A stretch of 24,823 nt of DNA from an uncultured Lachnospiraceae bacterium (GCA_910588285.1 CAJUQB010000070.1:1-24823); one strand, 5' to 3'. Positions 7,890 to 16,667 are shown, numbered from the stretch's first letter. Numbers and translations: made by a program. Notes: a model not told the origin generated them from the letters alone.

Positions 7890-8891
7890 ATGGAAAAAAA
7901 TGATAAAGGACTTGAAAAAACTATTTTGGACTGGCATACAATTTTGGGCTGCTTTTTTAAATATTGGTGGGTTATTATCATTACCACCGTGCTTTCAATG
8001 ATAATCATTTCTGTTGTCTCAACTATGCCTTCACAGACGGAAGTTGAAACAACAGAAGGGAAAGAAGCACGCTATTCCGGAAATGCATTAATCTATACCG
8101 GGAAGCAAGGAGAAAAATCAGCAATAGAAAATAGCCTTGTTTTGTTAAAAAGCCATCTGCTTTTAGAAACGGTAAATCAACAGCTTGAAGAAAAGGGAAT
8201 GCCCCATCTACAAAAGGATGAAACTATTGAGGGCAGCGCAATAGAAAATGCGGATTACTTACGTATACAGATTGGTGGAAACGACCAGGATAGGGTGTTT
8301 CTCTTAACATCTCTGGTTGCTGATTCCTTCGTGCTAAAAGCGACGGACATTTTAAATCTGGAGTACTGTACCATTATAAACCCTGCTGAAGTTCGGGAGA
8401 ATGAGATAATTGAAACAGTTCTGGGGCATGCCGGCAGGCTGACAGAGTTTAACCTGTTTCTCATCTTGGCTTTTGGTATGCTCACAGGCGTCGGAATTCT
8501 TGTGGCAATTATGATTTTTAACGACACAATATGGAATGATCAAGATATACAACGCTGTTTCGGGGATAAATTTCTTGGATATTTTCCCAAAAGGAACGAG
8601 GGATGGCAAGCGCTATTCATACACCAATGTCAAAAGGAAAATATAAGCCAGCTATATGTTGCATTTAACGAAAAAAGCAGAAAAGGGAAACTGTTTTTTG
8701 AAGAGCTCAAACAGCTTGATAAAAATATATCTGTTCAGGAGATACCAAAATCGGAATATGACAAGGATTTAAAAGAGATACCGGCTCTCTTAGTCATAGA
8801 AAGAGGACATCATACATATTCCGAGGTAAATAAAATACTTGCGCACTTAAAAATGCTTGATGTAAAAATATTAGGCTGCATGAGTGTATAG
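7890..8891 (+). CDS. Wzz-like chain-length/export protein with degenerate BY-kinase-like tail
   Basis: This is a polysaccharide co-polymerase-like protein of the inner membrane. It has a short cytoplasmic start, a first membrane helix at about 22-44, an extracytoplasmic stretch of about 140 residues, and a second helix at about 188-210. A cytoplasmic region of about 120 residues follows. This tail ends with LLVIERGHHTYSEVNKILA and a DVKILGCMSV strand that resemble the last part of bacterial tyrosine-kinase (CpsD/Wzc) ATPase domains. No Walker A or Walker B motif and no Tyr cluster are present, so any kinase activity is unlikely. The upstream AGGAGAG is strong. Chain-length control beside the Wzy-like polymerase next door is the probable role. 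The Wzz assignment rests on topology and context. Confidence 0.7.
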   Translation: MEKNDKGLEKTILDWHTILGCFFKYWWVIIITTVLSMIIISVVSTMPSQTEVETTEGKEARYSGNALIYTGKQGEKSAIENSLVLLKSHLLLETVNQQLEEKGMPHLQKDETIEGSAIENADYLRIQIGGNDQDRVFLLTSLVADSFVLKATDILNLEYCTIINPAEVRENEIIETVLGHAGRLTEFNLFLILAFGMLTGVGILVAIMIFNDTIWNDQDIQRCFGDKFLGYFPKRNEGWQALFIHQCQKENISQLYVAFNEKSRKGKLFFEELKQLDKNISVQEIPKSEYDKDLKEIPALLVIERGHHTYSEVNKILAHLKMLDVKILGCMSV

Positions 8892-8910
8892 CATATAAAA
8901 GGATAAAAAA

Positions 8911-10107
8911 ATGGTTGTGGAAAAGAGAACTTTTTTTGCTAAATTTTTAATATGCGCCTATCTGATTTTAAAGCCTTTTTACTTATTGGATGCCCCTTTC
9001 CAGATTTCTGATATTATTCTAATAATTCTTTTTGTGTACTTGGCATGCGTAAGGTATGTAAATTATATCGTACCTTCAAAAGCGAAGATAGGATTTCAAT
9101 ACTATGTTTGCTTTATGGTATGGGCAATCCTTATAAATATGGCATGGTATCTATATTTAGCTATAAATCAGGCGGAGATGGCTGATTCACGCTTTTTTAC
9201 AAGTGCTGTTTATTATATTTTTAATGGAATAGCAATGCTGGTAATTCTATGGCTATATGAGCTTTTAGGGAGGAGACTGATCCAAATATTTGTATATGGG
9301 AATTTTGCTTCCTGTATGTCCACCGTTCTATATTCATTGATAACTATAAAGAGAGAGGATTGGTCAAGCCGGCAGGTGGCAGGATTCCAAAATCCTAATC
9401 AACTGGCATACTATGCTGTGGTTATAATGGCAGTAGCGGTATTATGGGGCGGCTATATCCTGACAAAAATGCAGGTGTTATTGATGCTGGCAGGAGCTCT
9501 ATATTTGAATATGATTTCCATGTCAAAGGCAGGAATATTGGCAGGTATGGTTATGATTCTATTGTGCTGGCTATACCGCTTCGGAAATAGGCGGATATTC
9601 TGCACCAGATTGAAAGCAAGTATTGTTTTAGGAGGGATTGGAATTGCCAGCGCCCTGTTACTTCTGATAATAACAGGCCATGGCAGCTCTATCTTGACAA
9701 TGGCAGGAAATCTATGGGCACGAATATTAAATATGCGGAATGAAAATGATTCAAACCTGGGGAATGGAAGGGGATATAATCGAGTTTTCGAAATGGGTGC
9801 AAATTTCTTATGGGGAATGGGCGAAGGGGCTTATGAAAGGTTTCAGATTATGAACGGCAATGAGATCCATTCCACCATTGTTTCTATCTATGTAAGCTAT
9901 GGATTGATCGGGCTGTTCTTATGGGGGATAGCCGTGCTAAAGCTTCTATTACAAGAAAAATATATTTTATATTCATTCCTATGCTTTTCAGGAATATTTT
10001 TATATTGGCTAACCCACAATGGAGTACGTAATACGATCGTATGGATGGTTTTCATGCTCATTGCTATCAGCGGCTATCATAGTATGAAAGAGGGCAAAAA
10101 TGAATGA
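8911..10107 (+). CDS. Wzy/O-antigen-ligase-family polysaccharide polymerase
   Basis: This very hydrophobic protein of 398 residues has about ten or more membrane helices. A periplasmic-type loop holds QVAGFQNPNQLAYY, followed by MISMSKAGILAG; this pairing is typical of the O-antigen ligase/Wzy domain, where repeat units are polymerised on the outer face. A large loop (about residues 265-320, with NDSNLGNGRGYNRVFEMG) has the conserved R-rich look of these enzymes. The next gene overlaps by 8 bases and is a flippase, and the previous is Wzz-like, which together make a Wzx/Wzy pathway. A ligase role is less likely because no LPS is expected in this organism. Polymerase is inferred from family and context. 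Confidence 0.82.
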   Translation: MVVEKRTFFAKFLICAYLILKPFYLLDAPFQISDIILIILFVYLACVRYVNYIVPSKAKIGFQYYVCFMVWAILINMAWYLYLAINQAEMADSRFFTSAVYYIFNGIAMLVILWLYELLGRRLIQIFVYGNFASCMSTVLYSLITIKREDWSSRQVAGFQNPNQLAYYAVVIMAVAVLWGGYILTKMQVLLMLAGALYLNMISMSKAGILAGMVMILLCWLYRFGNRRIFCTRLKASIVLGGIGIASALLLLIITGHGSSILTMAGNLWARILNMRNENDSNLGNGRGYNRVFEMGANFLWGMGEGAYERFQIMNGNEIHSTIVSIYVSYGLIGLFLWGIAVLKLLLQEKYILYSFLCFSGIFLYWLTHNGVRNTIVWMVFMLIAISGYHSMKEGKNE

Positions 10108-11626
10108 AAGGAAAATCATAAAAAGTGTCAGTATTGTTTTTTTTGTTCTCATATTAGCTAAAATTGTGGCTTTTGTGAATGATGCTGTTTTAGCTGCATG
10201 TTTAGGAATTTCTTCAGATGCTGATGCATTTTATACGGTAATGGGAATTCAACAGGTGATTTACCCAATGCTAAGCGTAGGCATTTGGAATGTTTTTTTG
10301 CCTGAATATAAGAAAAACATAGTATTGGCCGGCTCGAAAAAGGCAGATGTGCTGGCAAATAAATTAATATTGCTATTTACAGGAATCTCATTGGCAGTTG
10401 CAGGTGCGATTTTCCTGTTTTCCAAACAAATTGTTATGGTCTGCGCTCCCGGACTAACAAAAGAAGTCAGCGCATTATGCAGCGAACTGCTGCAAATATC
10501 AGCCCCGCTTTATGTTTTCGTATTGCTATCAGCCATTATTGCTACTATGCTGCAGTGCCATGAAAGATTTTTAGGGAGTCAGATTCGTGAAGTGGCATCT
10601 CACATACCGACAATTGTAATTGCCGTCTTTTTATATGACAAATTTGGTGTGAAAGCCTTGGCATATGGTCTGGTGCTGGGCAGCCTTTTGCGTCTGCTTG
10701 TGGAATTACCATTTATTAACTGGGGATACCATTTCTCTTTTGTACGTCTGCAATTTAATATGGATGAAATCCGCATGCTAAAAAAAATGCCGGAGGCCCT
10801 GGTGACGGCCGGAGTTGAACAGATAAACGTTCTTGCAGACAAAATAATCGCCTCCCTCATGGAACCAGGGTCAATTTCTGCTTTAAACTATGCTCAGAAG
10901 CTGGTAAATGTATTCAGCGGATTATTCGGCACAGCTATTGGAACAGCCCTCTACCCACAAATGGTGGAATGCGTTGCCAGAAAGGAATATAGAAAGGTCG
11001 AGGAAATTATTACGCAAAGCATTTTTATTATAGGCTTTCTGATGATACCAATTACGATAGGAAGTATTTTTTTTGCGGGCACTATTATTGAATGTGTATT
11101 CCAACGGGGTGAATTCGGGAGTACCGCCACAGAATTAACGGCTATGACTTACCAATTTTATATTATTGGATTAATATTTATAGCGATAAAGGCCATTTTA
11201 ACAAATGTTTTATATTCATTTGGGGATACCAGAAATGCATTACGTGTAAGTATATGTACTGTTTGTACAAATATTATTTTGAACTTAATTTTGTCGTTTT
11301 ACATGGGAATTAGAGGATTAGCCTTAGCCACTGCTGTCGCTTCAATTGTAAACGTATATGTAAGCCTGTGGTTTTTAAGAAAATATATTCGTCTTCCTTC
11401 TGGAAAAATATATAAAGAGGTTATAAAAACAATAATCGCGGCTATGACAGGCTGTTTTGCAGCTTATTTATGCTTGTTAAATTTAAAGATGGATAACCCA
11501 TATATAAGTATTATAACAGCAATAGCAATTTGTAGCATTCTATATGGAGCAATCATGTATTTTACAAAGTCGGAATCTATGGAATTAAGTATCAGATACA
11601 TAAAAAAATTAGGTAAGACGAGGTAA
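10100..11626 (+). CDS. MurJ/MviN-type lipid-linked oligosaccharide flippase (Wzx role)
   Basis: This 508-residue membrane protein has about 13-14 helices. The N-terminal region, with KIVAFVNDAVLAACLGISSDADAFY, is typical of the MurJ/MviN branch of the MOP exporter superfamily. Further family-like stretches are PALYPQMVE-type (GTALYPQMVECV), the FQRGEF loop (VFQRGEFGSTATELTA) and LYSFGDTRNALRVS. In this operon it most likely moves the undecaprenyl-linked repeat unit across the membrane for the Wzy-like polymerase. A peptidoglycan lipid II role is possible by homology but less likely in a polysaccharide cluster. The ribosome site GAGGG lies inside the upstream gene, which overlaps by 8 bases. 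Confidence 0.88.
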   Translation: MNERKIIKSVSIVFFVLILAKIVAFVNDAVLAACLGISSDADAFYTVMGIQQVIYPMLSVGIWNVFLPEYKKNIVLAGSKKADVLANKLILLFTGISLAVAGAIFLFSKQIVMVCAPGLTKEVSALCSELLQISAPLYVFVLLSAIIATMLQCHERFLGSQIREVASHIPTIVIAVFLYDKFGVKALAYGLVLGSLLRLLVELPFINWGYHFSFVRLQFNMDEIRMLKKMPEALVTAGVEQINVLADKIIASLMEPGSISALNYAQKLVNVFSGLFGTAIGTALYPQMVECVARKEYRKVEEIITQSIFIIGFLMIPITIGSIFFAGTIIECVFQRGEFGSTATELTAMTYQFYIIGLIFIAIKAILTNVLYSFGDTRNALRVSICTVCTNIILNLILSFYMGIRGLALATAVASIVNVYVSLWFLRKYIRLPSGKIYKEVIKTIIAAMTGCFAAYLCLLNLKMDNPYISIITAIAICSILYGAIMYFTKSESMELSIRYIKKLGKTR

Positions 11627-11631
11627 ATAGG

Positions 11632-12360
11632 ATGAATGTGTTAATAATATCTGATGTTCATGGCAATCAACAAGCTTTCGAAGCCACACTAAAAAAGGCG
11701 CAGCAATGTTGCAGGATTGATGCCTGTATCTTTTTAGGCGACATGATAGATTATGGGATGCATTCAAATGAGGTCATTCATATTGCCCGTTGTTTAGAAT
11801 TGCCCATATTGTGCAATCTTCGCGGTAATCATGAAGATGCCATTATAAATGAAGACTATTCCCGGTTTTCAACGGATAGGGGAAGAAAATCTGCACAATA
11901 TACACGTAGTATCTTATCTAAGGGCGCATGGGAATACATAATAAATGAAATGCATGGTTCTGGTATGAGCAGATTTGAAATGGACGGCAAAAAATGTCTT
12001 GCAGTACATGGTTGTCTTACAGATGAGTATTGGGCAAGCATCACAGCAGATGTCGATCCAAATGATTATTCGGAATATGATTATGTATTTTCGGGTCATT
12101 CCCACCGCCCACATTTTTTTGAAAAATATGTTGCGTCCGGCAACATAAAGACAAGGAACCAGAAAAAAATTGTATTCATCAATCCAGGTTCAGTTGGACA
12201 GCCCAGAAATATTAATGCGATGGCGCAATATGTGCTTTTGGATACAGTTACAGAAGAAGTTATTATGGGAAAAGTAAGCTATGATATTTCCAGGGAACAA
12301 AAGTCATATGATGGTCAAATAGATGATTTTTATAAAGAAAGGTTGAGAATTGGAATATGA
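11632..12360 (+). CDS. Calcineurin-like metallophosphoesterase
   Basis: This is a soluble 242-residue phosphoesterase with the complete metal-binding set: D8-x-H10 (ISDVHGN), GD at 36-37 (FLGDMIDYG), GNHE at 65-68, His126 (AVHGC) and GHSH at 155-158. It belongs to the small YfcE/DNA-repair-exonuclease-like branch that acts on phosphodiesters or phosphomonoesters. It starts 5 bases after the flippase and its stop overlaps the next start in an ATGA, so it is translationally coupled to the phosphonate module. Plausible jobs are cleavage of a nucleotide-activated intermediate or dephosphorylation of a precursor. The substrate cannot be read from sequence. Confidence 0.88.
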   Translation: MNVLIISDVHGNQQAFEATLKKAQQCCRIDACIFLGDMIDYGMHSNEVIHIARCLELPILCNLRGNHEDAIINEDYSRFSTDRGRKSAQYTRSILSKGAWEYIINEMHGSGMSRFEMDGKKCLAVHGCLTDEYWASITADVDPNDYSEYDYVFSGHSHRPHFFEKYVASGNIKTRNQKKIVFINPGSVGQPRNINAMAQYVLLDTVTEEVIMGKVSYDISREQKSYDGQIDDFYKERLRIGI

Positions 12361-13352
12361 ACAATTTGTATGTAATCAGCGGTGTCACAGGAATGACGGG
12401 TAATGAACTGGCCAGAAGGCTTTTGCATGTGCCAGGGGAGAAAAACACTATTATTGGGTTTGACAATTTTTTTTGCTCATCACTGAAGACGGTAGAAGAT
12501 ATTTATAATAATGAGCAATTTATATTTCATAAATGGGACATAAACTCGGATGAGCATTTAGAATTATTAAAAAATGAGATCCTTCGAGTACAAGAACAAT
12601 ATTCTTCCGTGATCTATATTAATTGTGCGGCAGTTGTCCATACGGAATATTTTTATCATGTGAATGACACCTTTAATACAAACGTAATGGGAATGAAGCG
12701 CTTCTTAGAACAAGCAATTGAGATTGGTGCTGATATATATATAAATTGCTCTACATCAGAGGTATATTCCATGCATTCATGGAGAGAGGAAGGGGTGAGG
12801 GAAGATGAATATATATATTTGGCAACCGCTGAGCATAGCCAAAGAACCAGTTATGCAGCAGGCAAATTGCTTACCGAGTTTTTTATGCGGGATGCGGTAA
12901 ATGAGCAAAAAATTAATGGATGTTCTGTTCGTTTTGCAAATGTTTATAGCAAAAATGAATTGTATCCAAAACATATTATTCCATATATTATAAATGAGTT
13001 ACGGGAAAAAGGCTCCGTAGAGCTCTTGGAAAATTCTAAAGTGAACAAAAGGACATTTTTACATAATGAAGATAGCTGTGCCGCTGTAATTGAACTAATT
13101 AATTCAAGGGAAGCCTTGGATGGAAGTGTTTATAACGTTGCAACGGATGAGGAAATATCTATTATAGACTTAGTGCATTTATGTGCAAGAAAAATGGGAA
13201 TTAAGAGTCCACAAATAACCTTCAAAGGATATAGGGAATCAGATCCGGAAAGGCGCATATTAAATACAGATAAAATCAGGAGCAAGACAAACTGGAGACC
13301 TGTAATAACCTTAGACAAGGGAATTGAGCTGTGTATAGGAGAAAAAATATGA
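12357..13352 (+). CDS. NAD-dependent epimerase/dehydratase (extended SDR)
   Basis: This 331-residue extended short-chain dehydrogenase has GVTGMTGNELA at the N-terminus for NAD(P) binding. It also has CSTSEVY with the active Ser/Thr and SYAAGKLLTE with the Tyr-x3-Lys pair, and a C-terminal half containing the VYNVATDEEISI and TNWRP blocks seen in nucleotide-sugar epimerases. Most relatives act on NDP-sugars. Here it lies between a phosphoesterase and a nucleotidyltransferase, coupled to both by ATGA overlaps. It may therefore work on a sugar nucleotide for the glycan or on an activated compound of the phosphonate branch. The N-terminal Gly pattern is slightly unusual (GVTGMTG rather than GGAGFIG). 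Confidence 0.88.
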   Translation: MNNLYVISGVTGMTGNELARRLLHVPGEKNTIIGFDNFFCSSLKTVEDIYNNEQFIFHKWDINSDEHLELLKNEILRVQEQYSSVIYINCAAVVHTEYFYHVNDTFNTNVMGMKRFLEQAIEIGADIYINCSTSEVYSMHSWREEGVREDEYIYLATAEHSQRTSYAAGKLLTEFFMRDAVNEQKINGCSVRFANVYSKNELYPKHIIPYIINELREKGSVELLENSKVNKRTFLHNEDSCAAVIELINSREALDGSVYNVATDEEISIIDLVHLCARKMGIKSPQITFKGYRESDPERRILNTDKIRSKTNWRPVITLDKGIELCIGEKI

Positions 13353-14095
13353 AAGTATTATTGTTGACAGTAGCGGGGCTCTCAACACGCTTTTCTAAGT
13401 CTTTGGAATATGAGTGTTTGAAATGTATCTATTATAGAAATGCTATAGAAGAATCCTTATTATATCAAATGTTGTCACGGCACTCGTATTTTAGCAAAAT
13501 CATCATCGTCGGAGGATATAAATACAAAGAGCTAGAGGATTTTATCCTAGTAAATTTTAAGGATATATCTGAGAAAATAATTCTTGTTGAGAATAAATTT
13601 TATGCAGAATACGGCTCAGGTTACAGCCTTTATTTGGGATTAAAAGCCATAGAAGACATTCATTTTGATGAGCTTGTATTTGCAGAAGGCGACCTGTTTG
13701 TGGATGAAAAGGGTTTCAAAGAGGTCTGCAGGTATGATGGCAATGTACTGACCTATAACCATGATCCGATATTGGCAGACAAGTCCGTAGCGTTCTATTT
13801 TGACATGCATGGCACAGTGCATTATATATATGACACTGCCCACGGGACGTTTGAGATCCCTGAACCCTTTTCAGCCATTTACAATTCCGGACAAGTATGG
13901 AAATTCTCTGAGCCGGAATGCCTGAAAAAAGTAATTAAGACGTTCAAACCAGAGGATTTTGAGGGAACGAACCTTGTTCTGATAAATGCTTACTTTGCAT
14001 CTGCCAGATACCATCATACTGGGATGATAGGGTTTGATAAATGGATTAATTGCAATACAGTGGATGATTTCAATCGAATTGGAGGTACAATATGA
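13349..14095 (+). CDS. LicC/PntC-like NTP transferase (putative CTP:phospho-alcohol or phosphonate cytidylyltransferase)
   Basis: This 248-residue nucleotidyltransferase has the GT-A-like fold of LicC and RmlA relatives. The N-terminal signature is VAGLSTRFSKSLEYECLK, a weak version of the G-x-G-x-R...PK motif: the second Gly is Ser and the Pro before Lys is Leu. Later come NKFYAEYGSGYSLYLGL, like the N-P-x-Y...N-x-x-SL acceptor region of LicC-type enzymes, and AEGDLFVDE with the metal-binding Asp. It ends in IGFDKWINCNTVDDF. Start: ATG 13349 has AGGAG seven bases upstream; the frame's earlier GTG 13331 precedes that site. It is coupled by ATGA overlaps to the genes on both sides. Activation of a phosphonate or phospho-alcohol with CTP is the natural reading, but it is inference. 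Confidence 0.75.
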   Translation: MKVLLLTVAGLSTRFSKSLEYECLKCIYYRNAIEESLLYQMLSRHSYFSKIIIVGGYKYKELEDFILVNFKDISEKIILVENKFYAEYGSGYSLYLGLKAIEDIHFDELVFAEGDLFVDEKGFKEVCRYDGNVLTYNHDPILADKSVAFYFDMHGTVHYIYDTAHGTFEIPEPFSAIYNSGQVWKFSEPECLKKVIKTFKPEDFEGTNLVLINAYFASARYHHTGMIGFDKWINCNTVDDFNRIGGTI

Positions 14096-15273
14096 AGACA
14101 TTGGAAGAAAAGCTGAATCTACTAAGGGAAACCAAAGATACGGGCAAATTAAAGGTAATGATCATTGGACTAGGGAGTGTCGGAACATATCTTCTTGACT
14201 ATATACTGTCCAGTGCAAACGAGCAGCTGGAAGTGTGTGTGGTTGGGCGCAGTATGGATAAAATGATTTCTGACGTAAATATCGTAAAGGTTGCATCCAT
14301 GATACGCGGCCAAAACAGATCAAAAATTACAGTAGAGGCAGATGTAGATTTAAATGACATCAATGCAATTGCAGACTGTCTCAATAAAAATCAGCCTGAT
14401 ATAATCGTAAATTCCAGCAGAGCATATTCAGGGCTAAAATATGGCAGTATCTCTTGGAATAACATACGTGCCTATGGCATATGGGCGCCCCTTGCAATAA
14501 AATACACCAAGAATATTATGGAAGCCTATGAAATTGCCGGCAGCAAAGCCATTGTTATCAATACATCATATTCAGATGCCGTTATCCCATGGCTGAAATC
14601 TGCCGGGAAGGCGTACCCTGACTTTGGAAGCGGTAATATCAATCATCTTATCCCCCGTATAAAATTTGCCGTTGCAAAGAAATACGATATAAAAGATTAT
14701 TGGAATATAGATGTCACTTATGCGGTCAGCCATTTCCATGATGTGGTGATCAGCAAAGAAGGGCATACGGAAGGTGTTGAGCAGCTTATTCATATAGAAT
14801 ATGGTGGTAAGGCAATAGACAGCAATTTAGATGATATTTTTTTGAACTGTAAAATACCTATGCCTGTTGATGCAAAGCGGAATATGATGAACGCCTCAAG
14901 CAATTTTGAGATTATAAAGGCAATATTCGATGTAGTCTGGAAGGGAAGTAAAGTGAAGCTGCACTCTCCAGGCGTCTTTGGAGAGGTAGGCGGATATCCG
15001 GTTATTTTGGATGGCACAGATGATACCATTCATGCATACATTGATGAAAGTTATTTTTGTTTGGATTCGATGAGAATGAAAAACAGAGAGTCCATTTATT
15101 TGGATGGCATTGAGAATATAGAAGATGGTACGCTATATTATACAAAAGAATTGATTGAAAAAGTAAAAAAGGTTTTTCATGCGGATTTAATTTCCAGCGT
15201 GCGTTTTAATGATATCGAAAAGACAGCAGATTTCTTAATAAAAGAAGTAATAGAACCTGCATTGAAAGCATAA
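14092..15273 (+). CDS. Rossmann-fold NAD(P)-binding protein of unknown specificity
   Basis: This 393-residue protein has a dinucleotide-binding start (VMIIGLGSVGTYLLDYIL, G-x-G-x2-G) preceded by about 20 charged residues. The middle contains INTSYSDAVIPWLKSAGKA and FGSGNINHLIPRIKFAVA, which loosely recall the layout of malate/lactate or saccharopine dehydrogenases, followed by VSHFHDVVISKEGH with two His residues. I do not recognise the exact family. A strong GGAGGT overlaps the end of the nucleotidyltransferase gene, and the PEP mutase fusion follows 13 bases later. Co-transcription suggests an oxidoreductase acting on a phosphonate intermediate, for example phosphonopyruvate or phosphonoacetaldehyde, but this is only a hypothesis from position. 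Confidence 0.6.
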   Translation: MKTLEEKLNLLRETKDTGKLKVMIIGLGSVGTYLLDYILSSANEQLEVCVVGRSMDKMISDVNIVKVASMIRGQNRSKITVEADVDLNDINAIADCLNKNQPDIIVNSSRAYSGLKYGSISWNNIRAYGIWAPLAIKYTKNIMEAYEIAGSKAIVINTSYSDAVIPWLKSAGKAYPDFGSGNINHLIPRIKFAVAKKYDIKDYWNIDVTYAVSHFHDVVISKEGHTEGVEQLIHIEYGGKAIDSNLDDIFLNCKIPMPVDAKRNMMNASSNFEIIKAIFDVVWKGSKVKLHSPGVFGEVGGYPVILDGTDDTIHAYIDESYFCLDSMRMKNRESIYLDGIENIEDGTLYYTKELIEKVKKVFHADLISSVRFNDIEKTADFLIKEVIEPALKA

Positions 15274-15286
15274 TAGGAGATTGGAA

Positions 15287-16582
15287 ATGAAAAAGGTATA
15301 TACGTGCTTTTGTACAGATGTAATACATGAAGGGCACATAAATATTATCACAGAAGCAAGAAAATATGGGATGGTTATTGTTGGCGTATTGAGTGACAGT
15401 GCAATGATCCGTTTCAACCGTTTTCCTACCATAAATTTCGATGAACGAGTGAGGCTTGTGGAAAATATAGAGGGTGTAAGCCAGGTGATTGTCCAGGAAG
15501 ATGTCATGTATGATAAGGTAATAGAGGAAATTCATCCTGATTATGTGATCCATGGCGACAATTGGCTAAAAGGGCCTATGAAGGCAATTCGGGACAGAGT
15601 TGAGACATGCCTCAAAGAATATGGAGGTCAAATTATAGACGTCGAGTATACATACAACGAATCGGTAAGACGGATCGATAAAAGAATTGAGGAAAAGCTT
15701 GCTATGCCGGAATACCGGAGGCGGAGGCTGGGACAATTGATTTCCATCTGCCCGATTGTTAAGGTGCTGGAGGTGCATAGCGGTTTAACGGGATTAATTG
15801 CAGAAAAGACGGTTGTTGAACATGACGGGGAATTAGACCAGTTTGATGCTATGTGGATTAGTTCTCTTTGCGACTCTACAGCAAAGGGAAAACCTGATAT
15901 AGAGCTGGTGGATATGACCTCCCGGTTTCGCACGATAAATGACGTTATGGAAGTTACAACGAAACCGATTATATTTGACGGCGATACAGGCGGCAGGGCA
16001 GAACATTTTGTATATACGGTGCGCTCCTTGGAGCGTATGGGGGTATCCGCCGTTATTATAGAGGATAAAATTGGTTTAAAAAAGAATTCTCTTTTTGGAA
16101 CCGATGTGGAGCAGACTCAGGACACAATAGACCACTTCTGTCAAAAAATAACTGTAGGGAAAAATGCTCAGCTTACGGACGATTTTATGATTATTGCCCG
16201 TATAGAAAGCCTTATTTTAGAACAAGGGATGGATGACGCATTAAACCGAGCAAGGGCCTATGTGAAAGCGGGCGTGGACGGAATTATGATCCATAGCCGC
16301 AAAAAGGAGCCTGATGAAATACTTACCTTCTGTGATAGCTTCCGTATGGAAAATCAGACAACACCTCTTGTAGTGGTGCCTTCTTCTTTTAATTCCATAA
16401 CGGAAAGCGAGCTTTCAAGGCATGGGGTTAACGTTGTTATTTATGCCAACCAATTGACGCGCAGCGCTTTTCCTGCTATGCAGCATACGGCAGAAGATAT
16501 TTTGCGGTATCATCGTGCAAAAGAAGTGGATGAGAGGCTTATGCCAATTAAGGATATTATTACGTTGATAGATGAGCTCTAA
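15287..16582 (+). CDS. aepX: Phosphoenolpyruvate mutase fused to an N-terminal HxGH cytidylyltransferase
   Basis: PEP mutase makes phosphonopyruvate, the carbon-phosphorus bond-forming step of nearly all phosphonate pathways. Residues 1 to about 135 are a TagD/PCT-like nucleotidyltransferase with HEGH at 14-17 and RFPTINFDERV. Residues from about 150 to 431 are the mutase (isocitrate lyase superfamily), with IFDGDTGG, the diagnostic E259-D-K-x5-N267-S268 (EDKIGLKKNS), and IARIESLI. That EDK-x5-NS motif separates true mutases from other family members. The start is ATG 15287, six bases after AGGAGA; an in-frame TTG at 15281 abuts the site and is rejected. Fusion to a cytidylyltransferase suggests that the pathway ends in a CMP-activated phosphonate for glycan decoration. 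Family assignment is firm; the activated product is inference. Confidence 0.95.
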   Translation: MKKVYTCFCTDVIHEGHINIITEARKYGMVIVGVLSDSAMIRFNRFPTINFDERVRLVENIEGVSQVIVQEDVMYDKVIEEIHPDYVIHGDNWLKGPMKAIRDRVETCLKEYGGQIIDVEYTYNESVRRIDKRIEEKLAMPEYRRRRLGQLISICPIVKVLEVHSGLTGLIAEKTVVEHDGELDQFDAMWISSLCDSTAKGKPDIELVDMTSRFRTINDVMEVTTKPIIFDGDTGGRAEHFVYTVRSLERMGVSAVIIEDKIGLKKNSLFGTDVEQTQDTIDHFCQKITVGKNAQLTDDFMIIARIESLILEQGMDDALNRARAYVKAGVDGIMIHSRKKEPDEILTFCDSFRMENQTTPLVVVPSSFNSITESELSRHGVNVVIYANQLTRSAFPAMQHTAEDILRYHRAKEVDERLMPIKDIITLIDEL

Positions 16583-16653
16583 TTACAGCAAGCATAATAA
16601 GGTATTTTTGAAAAACGCAATTTCTAATACTTGCAAAGATTTTATAAAATCTC

Positions 16654-16660
16654 GGGAGGG
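16654..16660 (+). promoter_or_regulatory. Ribosome binding site fixing the methyltransferase start at 16668
   Basis: GGGAGGG lies seven bases before ATG 16668. The frame is also open from ATG 16572, overlapping the mutase gene, but that codon has no ribosome site. Its extra 32 residues precede the first Cys pair of the conserved zinc-binding domain and look unlike the family. Confidence 0.75.
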
Positions 16661-16667
16661 AAAACAT

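Noticed and set aside
16572..16667. 32-residue N-terminal extension of the methyltransferase
   Set aside because: There is no ribosome site at 16572, while GGGAGGG sits at ideal spacing before ATG 16668, and the zinc-binding domain begins right after that ATG.
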